A stretch of 64,000 nucleotides of DNA from Antedon mediterranea (lineage: Eukaryota; Echinodermata; Crinoidea; Comatulida; Antedonidae). Under the pieces are notes generated by a model that searched no databases, had not been told where the DNA came from, and saw nothing but the letters and a program-made list of their open reading frames with translations. The stretch covers positions 34,241,304 through 34,305,303 of the forward strand of contig NC_092671.1 in assembly GCF_964355755.1 (NCBI RefSeq), in the 5' to 3' direction. This document shows positions 45,901 to 57,900 of this stretch, piece after piece. The translations under genes and the position numbers were made by a program. Position 1 is the stretch's first letter; each line of letters begins with the position of its first letter.

Positions 45901-48900
45901 TCATTTAAGTCTACTTCTTCTATCGACTGAACATTTGTTACTACATAATAACCATCTTTACTTATTTCTACTTTATCATACCATCTCTTTAACATATTAA
46001 CATGTAGAATTTGTTTTTCTTTTCTTCTACCTCCTATGTATATTTCATAATTTACATCATTGACCTTTTTTGTAACAGTGAAGGGGCCTTGCCATTTACT
46101 GTCTAACTTACTATTTCCTACTGGAAGGAATATCAACACTTTGTCCCCTTCTACAAATTCTCTATCAATAGCATTCTTGTTATAATTGTGGGACATAATT
46201 TCTTGTTGTTCAAGTTTGTTTACATTAGCATCTTTCATTAATACCTCCATTTTTTCTCTTATGTCTAACATGTATTTGATAACATCAGTAGATGTTTCTT
46301 CATCTTCTACCCAATTACTTTTTAGTAAACTCAAGGGTCCCCTCACCTCTCTACCATAAAGCAATTTAAAAGGTGAATGGCCCGTCGCTTTACTAGGAAC
46401 TTCTCTGTATGCAAACAGAAAGGGGGGTATGTAGTTATCCCAATTTTTTCTTTGCTTAACTGTAAGTGTCCTTATCATATTTTTCAATGTACCGTGAAAT
46501 CTTTCGACAAGCCCATTGCTTTGGGGGTGGTACACTGTAGTCTTTAATTGATTAATCCCCAACATACTACATATAGATTGCATAATTGAAGACATGAAAT
46601 TAGTTCCTTGATCATGTACAATCTCTTCGGGTAATCCTACTCTAGTAAAGACTTCTATTAGAGCCCTGGCTACTGTTTCAGCTCTAACATTGGGTAACGG
46701 GATAGCATCCGGATATCTCGTAGCATAGTCAATTGTAGTAAGCATATATTTGTTATTACGGCTTGTTCTAGATAAGGGTCCAACAATGTCTATCGCTATA
46801 CGTTTAAATGGTGTACTTATAATCGGTAATGGTATCAAAGTATGTTTCCTTTTACTTTTACCCTTATCTACCTTTTGGCATTCCTTACAGACTTTACAAT
46901 AGACTACCACATCTTTAAATATACCTGGCCCATAGAATTGGTTCAGGACCCTACTTTTAGTTTTCTCAACACCCATGTGACCTGCAAATGGCACATTATG
47001 ACCTAAGTGTAATACACCCTGTCTACACTGAGTAGGTAATACAATCTGCTCCACTTGGTTATTCTTATCTTTAATACTACTCCAATTTCTCATCAATATA
47101 CCTTGTCTCATAAAGAAACATACCCTATGCTGACCTATTTCTTCTATAGGGACTACCCTGTCAAACACTCCTTTGAGTGAGTCATCATTAGTTTGCAATT
47201 TGATCAGTTCTTGTTTAGTTAGGTTCAGCTTGTGCTGTTGTTCATAAGTTTTATGTTTGACTGTTTTATCTTTAGCTTTATCCTCATTTTCGTCAAACAA
47301 ATTATTCATTTCTGTTCCATTCATATCATCTAAACACTTAGTTTTATTTACTTTGTTGTCATTTACTACTGTTTTCAACAACTGTACATTAGTTTCTTTA
47401 GGCGGCTCTTCTGTCGGCTTAAAGTTACTATCTTTCCCTAACAATATCATTTCGTCTTGTATTCTAACATCATTTTCTATTCTGGCTTGCTCCCTAGTTA
47501 GGACGAACATTTCTTTAGCCATTGTTTCCCCACAATTCTGGTCCAAATCATGACCCAATAACATGTCCCTCTGTAATCCTTCGATTACGGCTACAATCAC
47601 TTTTCCTGTCACTATCTTACTTTCTATAGCTACCTCAGCTAAGGGGACGGTAATATCGCCTCCTATACCTCTTAACGTAACCCATTTTCCTGGCAAGTAA
47701 CATTTGTTAGGCACTAGACTTTCCTTAACAGCTGACTGGGTACATCCCGAGTCTCTAAGCATAGTTATATCCTGTCCTTCTAATTTTCCTGGTATTGTAC
47801 ACTTCTCCATTTTATTTTCTACACTATCTATAACTACTTGGGGTCTATCTGATTTTAGTCCTTCACATCTTAAGCCATCTTTCACATTCGGGCCCTTCTT
47901 AGTGTCACTAGTCTTTCCTTTTGCTACCATCTTAGGACAATCCCCTATTTTATGTCCCTTCTCCTTACAATTGAAACATAGGCCATTAATCCATTCATTT
48001 GAAGGTTCTCTCTGTTGGAAATTTCTACCATAGTTATGGAATTTGCCTCCCCTTCCGCGATACCTATTGTATCCTTGCTGCCTAGCTCCAGGGTTATTCT
48101 GAGTCGTACTATTCTTAGGTTTACTATTTTCTTGGCCCTTATAATACGTAGGCTTATTTTCAGAATTTACGGCATTCCAATAGCCACGGCCACCTCTATT
48201 AGCTATATAATCATCGGCTATCCTAGCCATATCATAGCTCTTATTTACTTGTTTATCTCTAAGATAAAGCCTCAGATCTTCAGGCATTTTATCAAGTGCC
48301 TGTTCCATTATAATCATTTCAATAATGCCTGCAGCATCATCTTCTTTTACATTAGCACATTTCAAATAATGGGAGAGCTCATTCAGCCATTCCCTGATGG
48401 ACATATCTTTAACTCTGTTTGAATTTCTAAATTTAAATCTGTAGGTCTCTGCGGACACATCATACTTTTCTAAGATTGCCTTCTTTAAGGTATCATAATC
48501 TACACATTCTTTTACGGTTAAGGATGCATATGCTGTCCTAGCTTTACCAGACAGTTCAGGTGCTAACCTAGCGGACCACGTATTCTTATCCCAACCTGTG
48601 GCTTCTGCCAAGTGTTCAAATGTTCTAAAATATATATCAATATCATCTGATTCCTTCAAAGTAGGAACCTTTACCTTCATTTCATCTACTATATTCCTAG
48701 CATTACTGTAGCTAGACCTATTTTCTAATTCCATCATTTTCACTCTTTCTTGTGATTCAATTTTTCTTTGCTCTATATCTATTTTCTTTTGCTCTATATC
48801 TGCTTTTAATTGGTCTTGTTGGTATTGTAATTCTAACTTTTTGTTTTCGGCCTCGAACTTCATTCGAAAATATTCGAGCATCATATCTTTAGGCATACCG

Positions 48901-51900
48901 CCGGGTATTTCGGGCAAATCAATATCCCTAGCCATGTTATCATACATTTCATTGACTTGATCAACCTCTTCTTGGTCAACCATATCTTCCCTAGTATCTT
49001 TTTCTGACATAGTCTTATCTATATTTTTACCCGATCTTAAAGTTGTCATGCTAATAACAATTTTACTAATGAAATATGTAAACTTATGTATACAAAATAT
49101 GTTATAAAAGTATTTGTATTACCTTGATTCCATTCAGATATGTAAAAATATGAAATCCACATAAATTTTTAAATGCAATACAATATAAGACATTAATTTA
49201 CTTCAAAGTCACAAACAACGTTCCAAGTTCGCTCCGTACAAAAATTTTACTTTCGAAATAAAATAGTTTACAAAGTCAGCTTTGCAAATCTTCTCCAAAT
49301 TTACTGGGCTTCCTTCTGTTACTTCAGTCTTCTTCTTTCAGACCTCGGTGAATTATACAGTATCTCCGATGAATATCCAGCAGTCTTGAGCTCAACAGTA
49401 CTTCTTCTTCGTTGTAATATCCAAACAACGCACGGTATAAAAACTGTCAGGAATCCAGATCTTCGTAACCATTTAACTTTTTGGTTACTGATTTAACAGG
49501 CCCGTAGAGTAGGCACTGTCACTTCTTCTTCTTCTTCTTCTTCTTCTTGATACTTAAATCATGTAAACAAAAATTTTCACCGCTGCCACCATGTAGTGAA
49601 TTTATCTTTTAGTTGGTTCCGAGCTTTCTCAGGCGTATATCCACTCGCCGTACACAGCTGTCGTTCCGAGCTTTCTCGGACGTATATATTTCCACGCGAC
49701 GTACACAGCTGTCACTGAATGATAACTCATACAAAAAGTATATTTAACTCAACTAGAACTTTTATTCCTTGTAATTCGATTAATACATCTTTCTACCACT
49801 ACCAGTCAAGCCTTAATATTTTCCTTATCATCTTTCCGTTTATCTACTCTGATCTTATTCTCTCTTCTCGTTTATCTACTCTGATCTTATTCTCTCTTCT
49901 CTTCTAATATCTATTACATTCTACTTTTATACTGGATATGCAAATTTTAGGCTTCAGAGGAGGATAACATTTTCCCTCCAAAATTTATGCGATTTTGATT
50001 GGCTAATAATAAGGCGGACCTGGTCTAAAGCATCCTTCTCTAAACACAGAGAATCACAACATCAATAATATGACAATGATGAATAAACTTGCATGTTATG
50101 ACCAAGACAAAGCATCCAAAATCAAAATGCATATAAACCTTAATCCCTCACTAGTACGTCTATGTCACACTTTGCTTAACTCATCCCTTGTATATAATAG
50201 TTCTTTTAAACGATTTAAATTTTGTTTAAATAAAAATTAATTGACACACATTTTGTAGACACACTGCTTATAGGTCAGGAAATGTCTATTGAATTATATG
50301 TAGGTACTGCGTTAATTTAGATTGTGATATTTATATAAAAAAACATTTAAAAAAAATTAAGACTCATTTTGTGAGTTTCTCTTTCGGATGTATTTTCCAG
50401 GGTGCTATTCTATTTGACTACATCAATCACCGTGTTTGTATTACGACATGCATTAGTCCTACACTGTCCTGTGGTTCATATATCCTTTAAACATTATGAA
50501 ATTTATCATTTAACAATTGAAAGTAAATGCAAGTAGTAAACCTGTAATGAAATGTACATTTTTGAATGGATTTGTATTATTATTATAGTCAACCCGAAGA
50601 AAAACAAAATTCCATGTAATTGTAAAATAAGTTCATGGATTATTATTTTAACAAACAAAACATATTAAATGTTACTGTCTTTTGGATATTTTAGAATGTT
50701 CTCCAAATTTTGAATTAATTTGATATAAAAAGGCGAAATAGAACGAATTATATGCATCAGCGTATTCTGCAAATTGTGCTCATAAATCGATCATTAACCT
50801 GTGTCTTGGAATATAGCATCGCCTTATTGTTAAACATTCGTAACAGCTTCCATAATTTCGAATTGACATTAATTATTTTGTTCATGCCAACACTCACAAA
50901 ACAAAAGCCGTTCAAAACAATGTGATTAGTGACGATAGTATTTACGTTTAGGCTAATTTATTTTTCAAAGTTAAAAAAGTGTTTAATATAATAATAATAA
51001 TAATACCAGATTTATATAGCGCCTTTTTCATGAGTAATCATGCTCAAAGGCGCTTTACAAGCATTATTACCCCAGTATTTTTTGGGATCAAACACGTATG
51101 GAAACATACTCCCATAATGCAGCCGGTAACCAGCGCAGTTGTGTCTAGATCTAACTGGGTACCCATTTATACACCTGGGTGGAAAGAGGCAACGTAAGTA
51201 AAGTATCTTGCCTACGGATACAAGCAATGCGGCGAGAGTTGGATTCGAACCTAGGTCTTAATTAATCAAATCGGTATTCCCACACTGTCAAAAGACATGA
51301 TAGTTCCAGTTAACCCACCACCTAAATTGTCCTCATCATCAAAGTTAAATAAAAAAGACTTTTCTTTTCAAGCATTGCCCGTGGTGGTGAATACAAAGAG
51401 AGATACAGTTCTCTCCTTTATTAAGTGATGGTGAATTGTTATCGTGTCTAACCGTCTATCTCCCAGGCTTGTGATGAGACGACTATTCAACAGTCTCCCC
51501 GATTTTCAACTGATTGTCGACGTCTACGTACTTCAAAATAAATCACTTTTCAGTCTGGAGTACGCCCTCTAGCCTTCGGCTTATAAAAACTCTCTGCTTT
51601 TTCCATCCATTCGACACACCCCGATCCCCGCCCCCAACCTCCCAGGAAGTCTCCCTGCTGGCGGTAGGGCCTAGCATTTTTGGCCGGTTGTAATTTGATG
51701 TCTATTTTATGTTTTAATTACAACTGAACAATATAAATAATCGAGGATTGTGAATTTTTCAAAGAATACACAATTAAAAGTATCGAAACTATTTTATATT
51801 CATTTTGTCTATCTAGCCTAGCTAGCTAGGCCTAGGCCTTAGTATAAATAGGCCTAGGCCTAGTAGCTAGGCATATAGGCTAGTATAGATACAGTAGGCC

Positions 51901-54900
51901 TAGGCCTAATTAGCTTACTCTCTAACTAAGGGCCTCCTAGCCTAGCCTACCCTAGGCCTAGAAGCTATGTAGGCCTTCCTTAGGCCCCAGAACTAGCCTA
52001 GTCAACAGTAATAATAGGCCTATAGGCCCTTGTACCTTGATATCTAAAAACTAAGCCTAGACTAGGCCTATGCATCATCCAAATTGTAAAATAAATTCAT
52101 AAATTATATAATATTATCTTTATAAATCATAAAAATCAAAGGTACAACAAGTAGTATAAATATAATTACAGTATGTAAAACATAATAGGATTCTCATAAG
52201 ACTAGAGTGAGTATAGACTTTGTTGCAGGGCTGCAAATTAACTTTTTTACTTGGTAGCACTATCAAATGTGTATGATGGCCGGCTCATAATAATTTTTGG
52301 TAGCACCACCAATTTTTTTAGTAGCACCTCGACAACTAACCCCCTTCCCTCAAACCATATCCGCGCAGATCCGTTTTTAGTTTAGTGGGGGGGGGGAGGT
52401 GTATAAAAATGAAATACAACCTTAAGCCGATTTTCCACTAGGCGAATTTGTTCGCGCGAATCGAAAGCGTCATGCTCTGCGCATGCGTATTCGAGTTTCT
52501 GTCTGTCATACTCCCTTCTGCGACGAATTCTAGTTCCTTGAATTTTCGCTGTAGCGAAATTTACTAGTTCGAATTGTTTCTACTTTTTGCGAAGCGAAAT
52601 ATTGCGCAACCAATCAGAGCTCAGGAAATGAGCTATGACGCTTTCATGAGCAGTCATGCGAATCGAAATGCTCAGCAACCACGCGAGGAACATGAACGTC
52701 GCAGCTATTCGCTCATGTAGTGGAAAGAGAGTAGGCGATTTTTGTCTCTTCGAAACGTTTGATTCGCGCGAACAAATTCGCCTAGTGGAAAATCGGCTTT
52801 AGGCTGGCGTCAGGGGGGCGCCAATGGCCCCGCTTTGGGGGGGGGGATTTTTGAGTAATTATAGGTTGTTTCAATCGATTTCTGAGCACATAAAAATTCC
52901 GCCCTGAAGAATTCAATTAATTTGGGTTATGCACATTTAGGCACTGGTCCTGATGCGCCACTTATATTCACGCAAGATCTATTCTTTTTACGGTAACAGA
53001 AAGAAATTACTGCTTTGTATATACGCGTAACCTTTCGTAGCCTACGCGTAAATAGATCGTAGGTCATTGTTCGCTAAACGTATCCTGCAATCAAAGTATT
53101 GTTCGTTGCCTACGATGTATTGATAATGATAATATCTACGCGTCGATCATAGGGTGGTTTGTAGGTTTAGTAATTTGTAAACACCAATGTCATCGCCTTT
53201 AGGAGCATGAACAATGGAAACAAACATGTATTGTTGGCTAATTAAAATCCTAGACGTTAATTTTTGTAGCCGCCCTACACATCGGTTGTCCTAATTTGGC
53301 AGGACATCCGCCGACGAGACGAAATCGTGCCCGAGGCTCACGCAGAGAGAGTTTCGGTGGCCTACATGATTCAATCCTACCTTGGTTTAGCGAATTATAA
53401 AAACAACACCACCTTGGCTAGGACACCAACAAAATATATGGAAAATAAATATATATTCCATGTTAAGATTTAACATAGTTCTTTGCATGTTCTTTGTAAA
53501 TTATTATTACGACAAAAGGCCCGACCAGAATTTGAAGGAGAAAAACGTGCGAATCGTGGGAACAGTTTAGAGCTGTATTACGTTTCATGTGACGCAAAAT
53601 TCAGGTACACTGTTTTGTAGCCACCCCTCGTACCGAGTAAAAAAAAACATGCGAGAGGTTTGCGGTGGTAAAACAGAGTATCGCGTTTCATGACATGTGA
53701 CCAAAAAACTAGGTCTGTATTAATTACGGTCTAGTCTGTCGGCAGTCTTTTTGAGCGACCGGTTGAACGTTCTGATACTATATTTAGAATGAATTGTTTA
53801 CGATCTTTTTGTTTGCATGTTTCTGGATCGACTGGACGTTCGCTATATTATTTTTATTAGTTGGCATAGTTCATTGTGTTGGATCGTGTCTCTACGTTTA
53901 CATTGTGGGAAATTTATATTCGCCGTTGAGAGTAAAAAAACACACACGAATGAAACATTTACGAATAAAAAATATATATATTATATATTTCTTAAGCCCC
54001 TTTCTCACAGATGTGCCTGCAATATACCGGTACAGTGCTGGCGTCGTGCCGGTATCGTTACCGGCATATACCCATTCTCATCGGACTATCGTGCCGGAAA
54101 TATAACCGGTATATACCGGCTGCGATATTTTTTTTCGCTCAACGAAACTGCCAGCTAGCCAGAATACTGTTTTCTGATTGGATGTTGATGTCACGTGAGT
54201 TGTTCAAATCACTCACGCATGCAGTTCGTCTCAGTAGGTAATTCCTCCTCGCACTCTCAGAGCGGTTGCGACTCGCACTGCATGCTCTCTAGGCTAGCAA
54301 TTTACGTGTTGTAGGAATCGTACATTTCAATGGCTCGCTGCCTGAGAGCGCGCTGCCTGAGACAACTACTAACTCCTTGCACAACAGACAGAGGAGGCTT
54401 ACAATTTCCCGCTTAAGAGCTGGCCCGGCTTTCTGTGAGAAAGGAGTCGGGCATATATTCGGCCAATAAAAAGTCTCTGACAAATAATTGTTGAGGGCGT
54501 CCTTTATTGTTATTATTTTTGTCTAGTGATGATATGGCGGCGAATGTTAAGTTACAGATTATTATCTTCCTTTATAGCATATTTATGCAATACATGCTAT
54601 GTACAGTATATTGTGCATATATTATACAGGTGTAGCAATTAATTTGCCGTCATCGGCAATCTGTAAAACACCTTATTAGAAGGCTGTAGGCCTACAATTT
54701 ACAAGGCGACGAAAGGTCAGGCACCAACAAACAAATCAAAGAGCTATGTTATGGCCTAGCCTAGCGGCCTATAGATTATGCTACAAATTTCTTCTTGTCC
54801 CCTTATTTTAAGCAGCTCTCTTATCTCATTATCCCTCCAGTTCGACATTATTATTGTTAATTGAATTGAATAGGCGCCAAAGTGATACACTTGACCGCGC

Positions 54901-57900
54901 AAGGTGTCAAAGCCTCGACGGGGAACCCCGGAATATAACGGCGATACGTTCTCACAGAATGCCCGTCTGGCATTGCGGGGAATATCCCTAGAATATTACT
55001 AGGTCTAAAGAAGTGGTCATGTCGATGCCGGCATGATGCCAAGACGACCCGTTCTCACAGAAAACCATACCGGCATGGTAATGGTATATTCCCGCAATAT
55101 TCCTGGCACACAACTCTGTGAGAAAGGGGCTTTAGTAATGTACAAATTGGTCCTCCTCCGCCAGTCAAAAATAACACATTAAATAATAATGTTCACACCT
55201 TGCTACTTACTAAAGAACATCATCGTGAGGTTGTTTATTGAGGTTACTAACGAAGCCAAACAATGTAACCTACAAAGCCAACAACGTAGCCTGTTTTATC
55301 TACGAAGCTACTTCGTAGGAAAAGTTGCGGTATTTTCTCTGATATATAATTTTCGATAATCAGAATCTGGAATAAAGTATTAAATCTACTGATAAACAAT
55401 ACTGCTGTTTAATCTATATAATGAATAGATATTATATATATCATTAATTACATTATTTAGTAATCATGATAACCATACTGCCTAAAAAATGCTGATGGCT
55501 GCGCGGCGACAATCCTTTGTTTTCTGCCGCGCCCGCCCTGGCTAACTTCTGTGTACGGCGGTACAATTGTTTTTATATTCCTTCTTTAAAACGGAGGTGA
55601 TTTTCCACGAGGTTTGTGTCGTCCGCGCGTCACACTGTGCTGTGTGTTTGGTGTCCTTTTGTGTGATTGTGTAAGGCAGCATGCAATAAATGGACGAACT
55701 TCCAATCACAACGAGTGTAAAATGTTTAGGGGCTTTGTACGCTTGAATGAACCTGACTCCTTTGCGGCGGCAGCGGTGACTAGTGGAAACTCCTGAGCCT
55801 TCCGTAGTAGAGAGATTAAATTACAACACAGTGTTTGAAATAGGGAAAACACACCTGACTTCAATTTGAAACAACTCGCACAAGCAGACGATCTTGTCTT
55901 GACGACCTATTCTGTTTCTTTAGTTGCAAACAGAAAAATCAGGTCGCAAATGCGACCAAATACCCCTTAATTTGCAGCCCTGCGTTGCTTTCTAAAAATA
56001 TAATATTTATTTGAAAGAAATTAAAAGTAAAGTAGTATTAATAGTTATAATAAAATATAAATTCATTAATGGAATTAATTATTATTGTCAATTAAAAGCA
56101 TAACCAAATACAAATTTAAACTTCCTACACCTCAAGAATTGTGTATTGAATTTCATGTACGTTATTATTAATTGAAATCTCTCAAATAATTATGATAATT
56201 TTAAAATACATTCACATAGATTGTTATTCATATTATATTATGTAAACAAAAAGATTTATAAATAAATGATTATGATTGTACAGAATTTAGTGTGAATAAA
56301 TAATGGTTACCACAAATCATAACAAACATCAACATTGCATTTACACATACTTCCTACACATTATTTAAATATAAAAATCAATCTTACAACTTTTGAATGT
56401 CTTTTTGAATATTTTAGATAATTGTCCAATTTGTAAAATAAGTTAATACAGTACTATAGTATCATGTACCTATAAAATGTATAGGTCCATGATAGTAATA
56501 CAAAACAGGTACAGGTACTGTAACTTGTTAAAACATAAGATAATCAAAATGCTTTTGACCTTTAACTTGCTATTGCAAATGTAATAACAAAATCAAGTTT
56601 AAGCTAACTATAATATAGTATGTTAAAACAATGACAGTACATAGCAATCTGGTTGTCAATAAATAACAAAGCTGGTAATTAAACAATGCATTAATATTCA
56701 GACATTATTTATGTAAATTTACTAATGAATCTTAATACTTTTTTTACAGAAAAAGGCGAATGTAAGTATAAACTTTCATTGTCTAATTGTTTACTAAATT
56801 AAAAATGCAAAATGTATTACAAAGTAAAAGTAGTATAATGAAATAAATGAATGAATCAACTTGCAAATTATGGTAAAAACAAAGCATAATAAAAACAAAA
56901 TTTCATTTAGACACTTCCTATAACTCAGGAAGTGTGTATTGCATGTACTGTATTAATCTTTCAAATAATTATAATTATAAAAATGAATTCATAATTCATA
57001 ATTTAAAAAAATATATATACAAACAAAAATTATACTACAACTTTTAACTGTTTTATTTTTGGTATTTGAAATAATAGTATACATTAATGTTTACAAAGTG
57101 AATTAATATATAGATTTTTTTCCAAATAAAAACATTTTTTTTTAAATTGCTACTTTACATTTTTAAATTATAAGAGAATCAAACGATTTTAGCATAGTGA
57201 AAGAAAAAAAGACAATAAATAGCAGTCTAGTTGTCAATAAATAATAGAGCAGGTAGTTAAAAAATGCAAAACTATTCAAACATTATTTATGTAAACATAC
57301 TAATGAATCTAAAGAGAAAGAGAGTAACTTTCCAATACAGCGGTTGATCGAACGTTATTAATGGTAACATACCATGTTACCAGTACCAAAACGTATTTGC
57401 CCCAACTTATTTTAAACTCCTTATTTATGTGTCCAGTGTCTGATACTGAAATTATAGATTTTGTCAAATGCTTTGAAACTAATAAAGCGCAAGGACTTGA
57501 TGAATTCAGTCCAAAAGTTATTAAACAATCAATTTCCTTTTTGGTTAAACCTCTATGTCACATATTTAATCTATCTTTAACAAAAGGAGTTTTTCCAGAT
57601 AAATTGAGATAAAAAGAGTTACTGCCATCTTTGAAGCAGGTAAAAAGGACACTTTATCTAATTGCCGACCGATTTCAGTCCTTTCGGTATTTTCTAAAAT
57701 ATTAAAAAGAAATATCTATAATAGAACCTATGCCTTTATGAAAAAAAAACATATTCTATTCAATAGGCAATTTGGATTTCGCAAAAATGTTGATACCGCA
57801 ACCCGCAATGGCCTTAATTAATTGATTTGTCCAATGAAATAATAGATGCATTTGAAGATGATAAGTTTGCAGTTCAAAACTATAACCATTATGGTATTCG

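Larger units (their letters stand above)
43845..50075 (-). mobile_element. Complete Gmr1-like LTR retrotransposon, copy B
   Basis: 6231 bp with two 484-bp LTRs, a primer-binding site, one 1539-codon gag-pol frame and a polypurine tract. The 5-bp duplication ATGAT flanks it (43840-43844 and 50076-50080). The LTRs differ at only two positions that I see, so the insertion is recent. It interrupts the intron repeat of gene 3 in its aatgaaatataa...gaataaacttgcat segment. Pol order is protease, integrase, RT, RNase H, as in the Gmr1 group. Confidence 0.96.
52225..55983. mobile_element. Non-autonomous hAT-like DNA transposon with nested elements
   Basis: Perfect 17-bp inverted ends: GCAGGGCTGCAAATTAA at 52225-52241 and its complement at 55967-55983. 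CAGGG ends are usual for hAT elements, but the target duplication is unclear (gttg is repeated near both borders). Block B lacks it, which confirms the borders. There is no transposase ORF; two further elements have jumped inside. Confidence 0.75.
50735..56985 (+). repeat. Duplicated intron block A of gene 3
   Basis: Collinear with block B (60593-63862) once the SINE (50988-51261) and the hAT-like element (52225-55983) are taken out. Shared landmarks: catcagcgtattctg, the cagtctggagtacgccctct stretch, the AGGCCT-rich patch, gtataggtccatgatagtaa and the micro-exon. Identity is high by eye. Confidence 0.85.

Noticed and set aside
53794-54241. Overlapping open frames in the hAT-like element as a transposase
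   Set aside because: Short, no DDE or BED-finger motif, and partly inside the nested TTA element.
57312-57320. A further gene 3 micro-exon (agaaagaga after ctaaag)
   Set aside because: No pyrimidine tract, donor gtaact is weak, and a LINE starts immediately after it.
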